Source: Dipetalonema caudispina (taxonomy: Eukaryota > Nematoda > Chromadorea > Rhabditida > Onchocercidae). From it: DNA of 64,000 nt. Made by a program: the position numbers and the translations under genes. The notes beneath the pieces were generated by a model, which searched no databases, had not been told where the DNA came from, and saw nothing but the letters and a program-made list of their open reading frames with translations. Below, in pieces: positions 51,601-64,000 of the stretch (positions are counted from its first letter, which is position 1; each line of letters starts with the position of its first letter). Location: NCBI GenBank assembly GCA_013365325.1, contig JABVXV010000133.1, forward strand, positions 62,001 to 126,000, given 5' to 3'.

Positions 51601-54600
51601 ATAACATGATATTACAAACAAAAGGATCAACGTGGATGCATAACTAATTCAATCAGTAATGTTGATTTCAAATGCATGTCAAACTTGATAAAAGATACGA
51701 CAGGCTTGCTTAAAAAACTTGCAATATCGTATTATACTAATTCCATTTAATTCACTCCCGGTTAGTTATTCGTATTTAGTAACAACTGGAAACAATTGAG
51801 ATAAAAATTATTTTTAAATTGTTTCTTCTTCAAACCAAATGTCACATCATGCCTTCTATTCCCAAAAGCGAATCTTACCATCGCTGTAGAATCGACTCTA
51901 CTGGTCGTTTTCTTCTGCTTTTTTTTGAATTTCTTTTTCTTAACTTTCTTTTTCTTCGGTGAATCCGAAATGACTTGTTGTTTTGCTGCCCATGGATCTT
52001 CTGGAAATACAACAGAATTTGTTTCCTGTTTCTCATATTTACCGAAAAGTGTCAGAGAAGATTCTCGAAATCATACCTCTAGTAAAATCACAGGTAAATG
52101 GATTAAATTCCTCCTCATCACTTCCTTCTTTCTCCTTTTCACTGCCACTTTTCCCTTCAGTTGTTTCCTCATCTGAACTTTTTGCCTCATCCAACAATCT
52201 TTGCAACCAGGTATCTTCGTCACCTTGGATGGCTCCATTTGATGCTAAATTGATAATGGTGAGAAAAGAAAAACACTCCAGAAATCTAGTTTTAAAATTA
52301 TCGATATTTTCATTCAACATCGTTTCCATTATTTAGTTCATATAGATTCAATTTTTTTTTCCTCTTTTTTGCAGTTGGTCGTTCTATGACTAATTTATCC
52401 GTTAATGTGGACATAAAAACGATGATCTTATTCGTCAAGAACGATTGAAAACCAAGTGACAAAAAAAAGCAGAATTCAGGTCAACATATGATTTGATGGA
52501 GTAAATCATATTGCTTCTGACTCTTTTCCTATATTCCATCCGCTCTACCAATTCAGGCACAAACAATTTGTAAACATTTTAAATTTCAGTATGTATGGAG
52601 CACAGTGTATCGAAGTACGAGGTTTAGCATTCCATGTGCTGCATCATCTTTCAATAAACTTGTTCTGCTATAATCTAATGTATATCTGTTGCGCAAGAAA
52701 TTTCTTGATTTTTTCAATTAAATTTACGATGAGATAATTTATACGCTCCTTCAATGTCGCGAACCATCAAGAACAACTCCCAATTCTGTCTTTAATGATT
52801 TGTAATTTAGGATAAAAGTCATTAAACAAGTACCAATTATAGCATTGCTTTAAATCAATTTAAAAAAAGAAAAACTTACGCTCTCCTTCTTCACTCGATG
52901 ATTCATCTTCCCCTTCCGTTGACTGTGAACTGTTATCTCGCGCTGATGATTCAGTACTATCCGAGTCACCCTGTCCCTCTTCATCTGTTTGTTCTGCCGT
53001 AATCGAATTCTGTCTAACCCGTTTTGCAGGTAAACCAAAGGTTGATATAGATCCCAAATTTTCCACTGAAATAAGCGAGAAGTATAAATATATTTCTTGC
53101 TGATTTCATTATATAATCTTCCATAAAAAAACAATACAAGGTGAAATCACTCAATGCAAATTCTTATCCGCCAATAAAAACGTAATTTTTCAAAAAAGAA
53201 ATTTGCGCTATAGACGACTATTAATCCATACTACACCAAGTAATGTTAATTTGTTCGTGTTTGAAAGTAACAAAATCTCAATTTTTTTCTTGATTAAGCA
53301 TCTCTCTGTGATATGTGATGCCAGTAATTCAAGATAGAGCATATACCCAAGTATCGAAACAACGATTCATTTGATCAGAAACACTTGTAAGTTGAAAATA
53401 ACAATTTGCATTTAACAATTTGCAATTTTACATAATACTCTATTATACGCACATTTGCGTTTGGCCGGGCGATCTAATTCATTGCACATTTTGTCGAAAT
53501 TTGCATATACATCCGCAGAAGAATTCGTATTTTCTGTTGGGAAATGTTTCTCTATAAGCCTCGCCAACACTGCTCTAAATTGTCGTTTCTTAATAAATTC
53601 TTCAATTTAATGCGTAATAACGTTGATATCAATTTCACTTGATTCAGCCTTGATTATGTGACTTTTATTAAGTAGTTTTACCAAATCTTGTTAATTACAA
53701 ACTTGGCAGTGGATACGAATTCAGTCAATTCGCCACCGGCATCGTCAAGCGCTTCCAGTGTCTTCGATTCACCAGTAGTTTGCAAACCAATCACAACGCA
53801 TTTATTGGCTTTTATTGCATCACGCACTATCTTGACACATGATTTTACCTAAATAAAGTTTGAATGTTTTAATTCTATGTTCTTAATTTCATCGTCTCTC
53901 CCACTCTGAAAAACTTGCTGAATGCCTATTTTTTTTGACTGGATAGAAAATCGGTAGTAAAAATCTCGTTATTTAATTGATTTACATAGTAAGTAAACGA
54001 CTCCAATTTTTTTCAAATTCAAAAAATATAATGAAAAAATAAATACAGAATACCTTTGCACCAATACAGACATATTTGAAAAATCGTTGATGTGCCGCCC
54101 AAAACTGTCCCCAAATCAGTTTTACTTGCGCTCGACCAATACAGTGACGAGAAAGAGCTGCCTACAAGGAATTTTTTCTTTACTTTAATTAATGAGAAAT
54201 CATATCCAACTTAAAGGAGTGCATAATCACCGACAACATTGCTTATCCTTCAATTTATTGTTTATAATATTAGCGGAACCTAAACAACATGGTTTAGAAT
54301 ATTACTCCTATCTTGCGAGTTTCTTCCACCTTAAAGTACTATTAATCAAACAAACATGCAACGAAGTACATGAACCTGAAATTGTCTTCGACATTCAAGC
54401 CATATTTTAACTGATGCATCATATACTTCGATGAAATCTGCCGACAATGGCACTTCTTCAACCCGAAAGCTAACACCGCGGAAAGAAAGCTGTCGCGCTA
54501 GATAAAGACCACGTTGCTAAAATTTTTAATCAACTTTTTATAAATTCAGAAACTGACTCGAAATTATTTGAAAGAGTGATTTTCTTCGAGGATTTTTCAC

Positions 54601-57600
54601 CAACAAAAGATGCAAAGAAACAATGGTTAAACATATTTATCTGTCTAAACAGAAACCTTCATATCCATTGCAACTACTTCCATAGCTCCAACGCCTCGTT
54701 TTTCTACAGCATTAATGAAATCACTGAATTCTCGAAATGCTTGTCCCTGTCCCCATAAGCCTATACGTGTCATATATGCCATATTTCGAGGTTCTGGAAA
54801 TAGTAATTCTATAAAACATTTTAAATTTACGCAAACATTCTAAAAGTTGAGTTGACCGGTGGGAGGTCGTAGTTTCATGAAAAAGTGAAGCTTTACGCAA
54901 ACATTCTATAAGTTGAGTTAACCGGTGGGAGGTCGTAGTTTCATGAAAAAGTGACGCATATCGGAATTAGTCGCACAATTAATACCTGTTGCACCAGTTG
55001 CCGAAGCATAAACAATCCGGGCATTTGGTAAGGCTTTCTGCAGTTCCATAACACTTCGACCTGTTTTCGTTGGTTTTGAACCAGATGTAGGAACCAAATT
55101 TTTGGCACGATGGCATTCATCAAGCACGATAACACCGTCGTAATCCTATAACCAAGATAATGTAATTAATTTGAACATATAAAGAAATATCATTTTTGTT
55201 CCTTGTTAAATTTTGAACCGTTAAAAGGGCAGCTGTTCATAATTTCTCCTCCTAATTTTTTTCCAACAATTTTACAAGCCTAGTGAATTCCTCACATTAT
55301 GTTATCAACGACAAAAAAACTATGTAAGGAATTTGACTTTTTTGAATTATGCTGAGCACAAAAAGATGATGGAAAAATGACTGAAAAATGCTGTCTGTAA
55401 ATGTAAAGATACACAACAAAAACCGGTAAAATAAATCATAGTTAATATCCTAACATCTATAAATAATTGGAGAACACTTGATACCATCATAAGCCTTCTT
55501 AGAAAGGTGTATTACGTGACCTGCTGCAAAAACTATTACTATCACAAAATACTTTATATTATGCGACTAGATAGTGTTCTGTAGCATCTTTGTGTCAGAA
55601 CTATTAGAGCACACTCTTGGAAGCACTGTACAGCTTAAAAAGAAATACTAGAAGTGTAGATAAATGTCTCAGTTCGAGCCGTTCCAACTTCTTCATTTTT
55701 ACGCTTGAGCCTGGTAATGTTCCAAATTTAGACGCTAGAGCAAATTAGAATGAAATTTGATAATGTCTGAACAAATTTAGGCGCCAATGAAAATCAGAAT
55801 GAAACTAAAGACTAACCTGACCAAACCACTGGATCAGTTGTTTAAGCCTTGTTCGGTATTTACCTTTCGCTGAACGACATTCACCGATGAGTGATGAATA
55901 TGTTGCAAAAATGCAACCTTTCTTGACATCATTTTCCTTTCCACCAATTTTGGAGTATTTGAATTTATTTAATGCGTAAACCTAAAAACATGAATGTAGT
56001 GCCATATCTTAGTGCAACGAAATAAAGCCGGAATATTTATTGATTAATGCATGGTATAACATACACATCACAATTTTAACCAACAGTTCAGGAAATGAAA
56101 GGCAATCCAAGCATGAACCTTGATGTTTTTGGCACCAATATCTCTTAAATCACGTTCGGCGTCGTATCGCAAATCGGCCGAAACACTGAGCCTATAAAAT
56201 ATAATTTTTCAAACCAGGAAAACCAAAAACCTTTTTTCTCTAACCGACATATTCGAGATGATTAAAACCTTGTTAGAGCTACAGAAATTTGATTGTCGAT
56301 ATGTTGCAATAAGGCTTAAAAAATCAATTGAAGAAAATGTAGCGTTAGATTTCAGCCCAAAGCAAATAATCAAAAGTAATAGCAATATAATCAAGTTTAA
56401 AATACAAATAAGCGTTGAAATTTATAAACTTCATCTTTACTCAGTTTAGAAAACAAGCTTCTGAATGAAAAAAAATTCTACCAAATTGATCGTTTGCGTC
56501 CTAAGAGATAATTTTCAAAGATGATGCAAGCAATCGTTCTTCCTTTACCCACACCAGCTCCATCACCTATGAAATCAAGAAAAGAATTCTGCAATGCAAT
56601 ACTTAATGAAGAGGATAAGTGAGAAAACATACATCACTACTGAAAAAACATCAAAATGAAGCAGAGCAATACAACATTGAAATAATCTGTTGAAAAGGCT
56701 TTACATTTGAGATAATGCATTCTTGAAGATATACCCGAGACATGAGAAAACGGTATAGTTGTACTTAATGGAACTCTAATTTACAGTAGAATTTTAAGCA
56801 GCATTCGGAGAAAAAGAAAAAGTAGAAGGATGAGAGGAAGGAACAACATCGATAATAGGTATTCGAGGATCGGGCAACCATTTAAAAATGCTTGAAGGTC
56901 TAACCAATCAAATAGCCAACACGTTCATTCGATGGAAGACGCATCTCATGCGCTTGACAAGCATATACTACTGCTTCTAGCTGTACAGCTGAAATCGCGC
57001 CTGTATCAATGATCTGAAAAATAACAGTTTTAACTACATAGAATAAGAAGAAAATGACAAAAAAAATTAAAAGTATATGAATATGGAAGTTTGAGTTAAT
57101 TTCACCCTTTTTTTTCTACAAAAAAAATTTTGCATTTGATTTGAATGTTTACAAGAATAAGACGAGCAATGGAATGAACAAGAGAGGAAACTCTTCCAGA
57201 AAACTATAATGAATAAAATATTTTCCGGGAATCAACAGAAGCAAGAAATTAGACCTCTTCCGGAATAGTCAAATTATAACGTATATCTGGTGGTGCAACA
57301 CTACTCAACGATGCAGTTTCAATAACACAATCCGGATGTGATAAACCGGAACGAAGCTTCGCTGGACGGTAATCCGCATATGTTTCCGCATAACCCAAAT
57401 TCTCTTCCTGGAACAAGAAAAAATGAATCAACAATACAAACAACTGCGCATCCGGGTAACCATTGACTGGAATCATACAGGATGGTTTACGAAAGTGCAT
57501 CAGCCATTTCATGCCAGGAATCCAAAATAAACCCTCAGAGACTTTATTTTGTATTCGTTTAGTCTTCTGATGGAAACTAGACATATTACATCGGTTTTTA

Positions 57601-59901
57601 ATGATTCATGACAGACCCATAACGTTCAACTAATTGTTGGTTCAACTGCTTAACTGTTTAAAAACTGACATGTTTAATTTTCGGCGACATTTTACAACAG
57701 AAAAAATCTAATGTGTAAGGCGTTTTTTCGACTTATTTTTTACAAAAACATGAGATCAAAACGGCTTCATATAAAATCCGGTTTTTATTATTACTATCAT
57801 AATCCGATTTTTACTATTATTATTATTGTTTCTGCAACAAAATTCCGCACTAGTTTCAAATTATTGTAAGAAATCTGCAATTATCAGGGAAAAAATTCTG
57901 AAAAAAAGTTTGAAAATTGCGAAAAAAATCGTGGTATCTGAAAGCAATAAAAGCTGAACCTCATCATCGATGTCCTGATCATTTTGAGTAACACGGTATT
58001 GTAGGGCTGCCTCCATCTCATTCCTCACGGACGACTTCCTTTCTTTCTGTTCCAATACTTGATTCAAGAGTTTGCGTTCTGTAGTGCGCGAATTATCAGA
58101 TAAAACTTCATCTTTCGATGTCCCGCTACCACCTGCAGCTCTTCCACGATATTCATTGGAATGTGATGGCTTTTGTTCAGTCATCCGAATACGTCGCAAA
58201 ACTTCCCCTACAGGCAGTCGTGATTCAACTGAATTTCCAAGCACACGTATCCGACCGGTTGTATCAAGTTGCCGTTTTTCATTATTACAATTATTTCCTG
58301 ATGCTTCGGATGACATTGGCTTCATACTAGCAATAGAACCCGCTAAACTGTTTCGAGCTCTTTGTAGATTTGGTATCACACGAGCTGTTATTGGGGTAGG
58401 ACGAGAACCTTGTACAGTCACTGGAGATGTTCGGCGTAAAACTGAATTCCGAATAATCCTTGGTTGCGCATTTGATGCAGATGTGTTGTTCGGACGTAAT
58501 GCTCCTGAAGGCAAATACTGATGTCCTGTTTCTTGCAAAACGTTTACTGGATCTCTCTCAATGCATCCCGATGGTGTGGTGCTCCTGTAAAAAAAAATGA
58601 ATGAAGAGGACCGTTTCGCGAGTATGCTTTTTCATAATTCAGAATTCAGTGTAAATTGCGTCGTTCTTAAAAAAAAAAAAAAAAAAAACTGGCGATCGGA
58701 TAAGGCTCCCACTCTGAAGAACAACTCTGAATTCCCATAACTATTTTTTACATTAACAAAATGTTTACCGCTGCAAGAAGACAGGAGTTGATCGATCTGA
58801 CCGAAAAACTGGGCGAATTATACGACTGCCACGAAGGGCAAATGTCCCGTTGCCGTTTCGACTTAAGACTGTACGTGTAGCTGGAATACGTCGTGGCATA
58901 ACCGCCCAGTTACGTTGACGTACATAAACCACACCTATGTAAAGGAACTGGTGATTCAATTTAACAGAATAGTGCTACCAACAACTGCGCCTACTGAAGC
59001 GTAGCAAAATTCCAGTGTTTCATTTCTTTGAACTTTAAATGAAATCTACACCATTTTTAGGACGTTGCTGCATGACTATCACGCGACGTGGTGCGTTCCA
59101 AGATGCACCACCCATGTACGATGCTCCCCCAATAATTTCAACATCATTGTCATCATTAACTTCGTTAACGACTCGTCGCATCTCACGTGTTATTTTCATT
59201 GTCGGTCGCGCTGTTCCAGCATTTTTGCCTGGCTGAAAAATATTCATTATCTAAAACTACGTATTATACTATTAGCTTTATTTTTTTTTAACTTAAAGTC
59301 AAATAATCACCCACAAATGCAATGTGTTTCATTATGAAAATTACGTCTATGCATATAATAAGAAAAATATTTCATCAGTTACCGTCACACTGCTCCACTG
59401 TAATCGTTGCTGTGTTGATGTAACAGGACGTCGCAAACGAAATATGTCGTTTTCACCATCCGGCAACTTGTCGATATTTCCAGGTTGCGATAAAATTGTC
59501 CGTTTAGCATTGGGAAGACTCAGATCACTCGGTAATTCGGTCGTCTCGACAACTTCAATCAACTGCTGTTGGATAGCTGCTGGGGATACATTTTCGGTGA
59601 TGTAATTTGAAGGGTCATCAACGCGTGGTGTATCCGAACGAGAATTACTTTCAGAATCGGTATGTGAACATGACGGAAGGGCTACACAACCATCGCTTAA
59701 TATTTCTACATTTTGCTTCTTATCTTTTGATTCGGCTTTTCCCGATGAAAATTCTGTCAAATTTGCTTGATCACTGGGATCGACTGGGCGAGTTGGAACG
59801 TCATTTCCCGACTTTTCAACTTCTCCAGCAATGATTTCCGGTGCCAACAAAAATTCTTCTAAACCGGCTTCGCATATTGCTGCAGATAGCAAATCATCCA
59901 T
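48628..59901 (-). CDS. let-765: Strawberry notch homolog (SBNO family, DExH-box helicase-like)
   Basis: Twenty-eight exons on the minus strand keep one frame for 1,686 residues. From the 5' end: 59383-59901, 59052-59232, 58769-58934, 57960-58584, 57255-57407, 56905-57013, 56482-56566, 56119-56191, 55817-55981, 54986-55145, 54657-54793, 54376-54516, 54054-54161, 53703-53848, 53453-53574, 52880-53065, 52077-52244, 51879-52000, 51352-51537, 51061-51243, 50870-50957, 50723-50798, 50289-50503, 49947-50162, 49666-49829, 49326-49548, 48939-49178 and 48628-48731. SBNO proteins are nuclear helicase-like co-regulators; the C. elegans homolog LET-765/NSH-1 acts in vulval signalling. Walker [12 protein letters not shown] (Lys592), DECH box 701-704, SAT 740-742 and motif VI QQFGRTHRS (1272-1280) are all intact. 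The N-terminal 500 residues are low-complexity; an acidic/Ser-rich linker (about 960-1080) and a Lys-rich cluster precede the second helicase half. The C-terminal exon (GLLVLPQYV) matches the SBNO end. Confidence 0.96.
54826..54954 (-). repeat. 66-bp tandem duplication inside an SBNO-homolog intron
   Basis: Two 63-base copies (54826-54888 and 54892-54954) differ at two positions and are separated by three bases. Together they fill about two thirds of the 192-base intron between exons 10 and 11. Confidence 0.9.
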
Positions 59902-61977
59902 TCGTATATGAACCCTATAAATAAAGTCGAATCTTGAAATCCTTTGAAAATAAATTCTTTCAAAATTAGAAAAAAATTTGTATACGAAGCGAGTACTGCA
60001 AATATAACGATAAAATTTAACCAGACGAAAGAAATAAACCCTTTGACTTATGTTAATTTAATATAACATACATACGCCTAAGATACATATCAAAAGTCTA
60101 ACAGCTACGTGAAACTCTACCAATGTTGACGAAACACTAAAGCAATAAGTTTACGTCTAACAGGTGTCTCGAGTCCTTGCAGGCCTATGCGTCATCGATG
60201 TCTAACATGCGTCATGTTATATTAAATTCCGTCTAATACGTGCGACGCTCTCGTTTATTGTGTGCGTAGTGTTTCAGCTACCTATGCCTTTTGTGTCAGC
60301 CATATGTATGTCACTTATTAACACGTCACTAAACCAATATCTCATATTGTACTCTCGCTAGCAAGTGAATTTCAAAAACATGGAAAACATTCATTCATAA
60401 CTAAAACAAAATGTCTGAGATCAATTATGAAAACATTAAAAAAAAAACAATCGACAAAATGTTCAAAATTTAACAAATCACTGAATTTGAAAACTTTTTC
60501 GAGACCGAACCAAGAAATTTGAATAAAGTTAAATAGAAAGGAACTTGATGAAAGCTATTAATGTTACCATCTTTCCTTCAAAAAATGCCAGATAAGTGGA
60601 GTGAAAATATGACAACAAACCAATTTCAAATTCAACATTTCCATTCTCCACTCCTTCCTACTTTAAACTAATAACAGAGTAAATGATGTTCAAATATAAA
60701 TATAACTCAAATTCTAATTTCCGTATTAATTACATCAACTTGGACAACATATTCATCATGAATAATATCTATAGAATGAAACTATAACAGCCTACATCAG
60801 TAAAATTATCTGAACCGGAAGATAGTTCCCTCATTTTTATCACTGGGAAAGAGTGTGAGAATGAGAAGAGGTGCGGGTGCGGGTGGTGTCAATCGATAAT
60901 CATTCGTTCATATGTGCACTTTTCAGCACTCTTTTCTACATTTAAGGGTTCCTTTTTATTAATATGCAAATTACTGTGCAAATTTCCGAAAACAACAGGA
61001 TTTGGCATTTTGTACAGCTTACACTTACTTAACTGTATAGGGTTTTCATCTAAATACGGTTCAGATATTTCTCCTTGATTTTCATCACCTTATGCTACCA
61101 TCATATTCAATGCCAGAATATTAAATTCTTTCAACTGATTTCACCACGACACTATCAAAACATATGTTTGTACTAGGTATACCAATAGATGGTATTAAAA
61201 TATAATAAGTAATTGTAAAAAGATCCTCCCATCTTGTAAAAGCAAAACTTCGACTTTGTCAAGTTTGTCACTTCAATCCTGTGATTATATATACATATAC
61301 GTGGACTGCATGAGACTGGAACTCTCTGGTTACCAATCTTTGAGGTCACGACGTAAACTGACTGCGCTAATGATTTGCCGATGACCAATCGCAGCGCTCC
61401 AGACCTTCATTGCCATATTGTTTAGATTAGTTTTACAGCAACCTCTCTCTCTCTCTCTCTTTCCCTCTCTCCAACGTTATTCCATTCTAGGAATGAAATT
61501 TCACGTAACGAATGATAAGCGATCTAAAAGCCTTTAACCTCGACCTGCTCCTGGTCAATTCTTGCACTAAAACACCCCATTTTCTTCGTTGCTTTTCATC
61601 AGTTTGAATTGTTGTTGGATAAATTCGGCATGTTCAATTAATTTTCCACTCGTTTTCAACCTCTTTCTTTTCAACATCCTTAAGTTTTACGTGTCAAATT
61701 TTGATGTACTCCCAAGATTCGCGTGACATTCGGCGTTGTCCACGTCTTCTCCTCTTTACATAAAAGTAAAGGAGTAATGAATGCACCATCAACTAATTGC
61801 ACTACATATACTACTAATACTGCAATTTGGCCACTTGCCAATAGAAATTGTGTCGCATTGGGGTCGAAGCCGCGTGCATGCCGAAGACGGAGCGCTGCAA
61901 CAGCTGGCCGACGCCTCCTAACGAAACCAACGAAGTGATGGGAGAGAGAACTCGCTTGAGCTTCTCTCTTCGCGCCG
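59902..61977. other. Upstream region of the SBNO homolog
   Basis: No exon supported. It could hold an outron or 5' UTR intron between the minus-strand promoter candidate near 61980 and the first coding exon at 59901. Contains a (CT)n run at 61442-61460. Confidence 0.5.
61442..61460 (+). repeat. (CT)n microsatellite
   Basis: Short CT run followed by an interrupted CCCTCTCTCC extension. Confidence 0.85.
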
Positions 61978-62025
61978 CCTTTTATACTGAATTGTCGCGC
62001 ACGCTGCGTCGCGATGCACCGCCCC
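61978..62025 (-). promoter_or_regulatory. Candidate core promoter: TATA box plus GC box
   Basis: On the minus strand TATAAAAGG occupies 61978-61986, and a GGGGCGG box lies about 33 bases upstream at 62019-62025. The surrounding 61850-62050 is CpG-richer than the rest of the window. Transcription would start near 61950 and run toward the SBNO homolog. The gene it serves is not proven. Confidence 0.5.
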
Positions 62026-62285
62026 ATTGATGCTACAAGGAACTGCATTTTGGCTGCTCGCCAAGATGTAGTAGCGCGATGAATTGAAAACTTAAATAAA
62101 TTTTATTTGTATGTGTAATTTATGTCTTTTTGACGTGGGGTTATTTTTTGCGCCACGATATAATATCGTCGCTCAACTGCACTGCAGTGCTGTAAAAAGG
62201 CACACAAATTGTCGCGTGTTACACGTGACAGCCAATTACGTGTTGCTTTACACTAATACTTTTTTAATTAACCGAAGGAGGCCTT

Positions 62286-62465
62286 CATTGGGACATGTGT
62301 CTGCTTGTTTCTCACTCCAGAAATGTGTTTGTCTGTCCGCCAGTTTCATAATGTGTGTGTATGTCTATCTGTTCGTCACAATTGAACATGTGTTTGTGTA
62401 CGTCTGTCCACCATCCTGATTTTAGTGGGTCACATATGTGTATGTGTCTGTCTGTCCATCACTTT
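62286..62465 (+). repeat. Degenerate tandem repeat rich in CATGTGTNTGTNTGTC
   Basis: Roughly four imperfect units, spaced about 40-50 bases, of the form ATGTGT-TGT-TGTCTGTCC-CA. The open frames across it are repeat translations. Confidence 0.6.
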
Positions 62466-63104
62466 CACTCATTTTCGCTCATCCTATCCTTGTGATAGCA
62501 ATCCTTTTCTATGGGGTGAAGAGGTTAGAGCGTTGCATTGCAAAAGGTCAAGCCGATGCGTAATTCAGGAGAAAAAAAATCCAGGGACCATATCAGTAGG
62601 GAAATGCTATTTTCCCTTTCCTGATCTATTTATTCATATAAGAAGTGCTAATGAAAGGGATTTGGATATCTCGGGAAGGAGGGAGGAATTTTTCACTCAA
62701 ATCAGACGTTAGTGTTATATGAAACTGAGAGCTAATTCATCAAATAGGTGAAGTTTCATTGATAACATGAAACGGTTTTGTATAATAAACTGAATAGAAT
62801 ATGTGTAGAGTTCCTGATATGTTGTACAGAATACCTGATCCACTGGAAAATACTGGAAGATTGAAGTCATATCAGATTGCCGTTATACATTCACACGTTT
62901 CTCCTGCGTAATCACGCTTGACACATTGTAGCGGTACTTATAGATGATATCTTGGTATTCCACTCACTCTTTATTCATTCATGCTTTCACTATTGATGTA
63001 TAGCGAAGAAAAGATGCAAAATTATCGGAATAATAGTTTTCAGTCGAAAATTCTCATTTTAATTATCATTTCTCTTTTGCAATATTTGGCCATACTATGA
63101 GATG

Positions 63105-63170
63105 TCAAGATAGCCTAGCGATCAAGGGCGGTCATCTGCTATCAGGACTTAGCCAGTGGTTCGAGTTTTT
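63105..63170 (+). pseudogene. tRNA-like fragment (tRNA pseudogene or SINE head)
   Basis: An A-box-like TAGCCTAGCGATCAAGG at 63111-63127 and a B-box-like GGTTCGAGTTT at 63158-63168 stand at tRNA-like spacing. No full cloverleaf forms: the T stem after the B box is broken by a T run. It fits a decayed tRNA or a tRNA-derived short interspersed element. Confidence 0.5.
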
Positions 63171-63213
63171 TACTGTTTGTCGAGTGGAAAGCTTTGATAA
63201 TTCTGGGATGTGT

Positions 63214-63252
63214 ACATACACACACACATACACACACACACACACACACACC
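63214..63252 (+). repeat. (CA)n microsatellite
   Basis: CA repeats with two interruptions. Confidence 0.95.
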
Positions 63253-64000
63253 TACTTCCTTGGCAATATTTGACAAGTACGAAAAACAAATGCGGTAAAA
63301 TAAAGCCAATTATTTGCACTATATTACTACTACTCATGAGTCTGCCGAAAAGTGGAACGAAGGATTATGCTGGCTCGGTTTGTAAATTTATGAATGACTA
63401 GGAGTCGTATATGTTTATTTTTTAAATCCATTCTCTAGCCTGTTCTCGTTATTGACAAGAACGAAACGTATCCGGTTGTTCACTTTTCTTTTTTTTTTTT
63501 TTTTTTTGTCTAAATTAAAATTTAGTCGCCAGAATTTTCCTGAACAACTTTTCTGGATTGCTTTTCTTCTCTTGAAATTTTAATCTCTTATGTAATTATC
63601 TGGTACTGTCAGATTTCATTCCCATTACTGTCCTTTCTTTGTCAACGAATGACGAAAACCGTTTTGACATCTGTTTTTGTCCGTATTTTTATTTGAACAA
63701 GAATATCCGACAACTTAAATTTACTCATAGCTTTTACAATTATAAAAAATATGATCTATTTTTTTTAGGTTCTTCGTTGTTACAACATCGTCGAGTGTAT
63801 TTTTTAAAAATTGAATTTAAATCAGTCAGATAACTTCCATTGAAGTTAGCGCATGCAATTGGCGTTTAAACAATTTATAATTTTCATCTTTTTTTCTAAA
63901 CAGTCCTAAGGGGCAAAAATGTTTGCCTCTTTCATTTTCAATTTCTTTTTTACTTCAATTTCTCATTGCATTTCATTTGTAAACCATCCGAAATATTCTA

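Larger units (their letters stand above)
62026..64000. other. Non-coding right end of window
   Basis: No exon supported. Holds a degenerate TGTNTGTC repeat (62286-62465), a tRNA-like fragment (63105-63170), a (CA)n array and a T tract at 63488-63507. If the promoter at 61980 is bidirectional, an exon may lie beyond the window. Confidence 0.5.

Noticed and set aside
61680..62048. 122-codon minus-strand open frame with a hydrophobic stretch
   Set aside because: Its only start codons lie upstream of the TATA box that it overlaps; the part downstream of the TATA box has no ATG in frame. Better explained as promoter plus untranslated sequence.
62111..62712. Two plus-strand open frames at the right end
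   Set aside because: Cys/Val/Phe-rich translations of TGT-type repeats with no acceptor, donor or homolog-like pattern.
1..64000. Bacterial (endosymbiont) insertion, CRISPR array or phage-like island
   Set aside because: No dense bacterial-type open frames, no regularly spaced repeats with spacers and no integrase were found. Composition is uniform apart from the CpG block near 62 kb.

Overview
The window reads as nuclear DNA of a nematode. It is AT-rich, with many T-tracts and AT-rich microsatellites, and its protein genes are split by short introns with nematode-type acceptors (T-rich followed by CAG, TAG or AAG). Several start codons sit directly on an AG acceptor, as expected for spliced-leader trans-splicing. 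Two families present are heavily expanded in worms: a divergent casein-kinase-1-like kinase and an orphan Cys-loop channel. A filarial or other clade III parasite is my inference from base composition and gene style, not something the sequence proves. I saw no operon, phage, transposase, CRISPR array or bacterial insert.

Layout, left to right. A CDV3-homolog gene (2103-4060, +) is followed by a mitochondrial ribosomal protein uS10m gene (5767-6901, +). Next is a gamma-glutamylaminecyclotransferase-like gene (8001-8867, -). An unrecognised 343-residue basic protein gene follows (10778-13662, +). A decayed fold-back element lies at 14593-15028. Then come a CK1/TTBK-like kinase gene (16315-19798, -), an unrecognised 266-residue protein with a signal peptide (21157-23727, +), and a nine-exon orphan ligand-gated ion channel (26280-31288, +). 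A gene-poor AT-rich stretch runs to 37.8 kb. A two-exon gene for an 89-residue single-pass membrane protein, with a 7.3-kb intron, spans 37807-45405 (+). tRNA-Ala(TGC) is at 47575-47646. The largest gene is a 28-exon Strawberry notch/SBNO homolog (48628-59901, -), whose coding frame I could join without a break to 1,686 residues. To its right is a CpG-richer block with a minus-strand TATA box and GC box, plausibly its promoter, then repeats and a tRNA-like fragment.

The genes do not form a pathway. They are housekeeping (CDV3, uS10m, GGACT-like, tRNA-Ala), signalling (CK1-like), neuronal or membrane (channel, small membrane protein) and developmental/chromatin (SBNO) genes lying side by side. 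All exon models were made by eye from open frame, splice-site sequence and phase. Each model keeps phase throughout, but none has been checked against transcripts.
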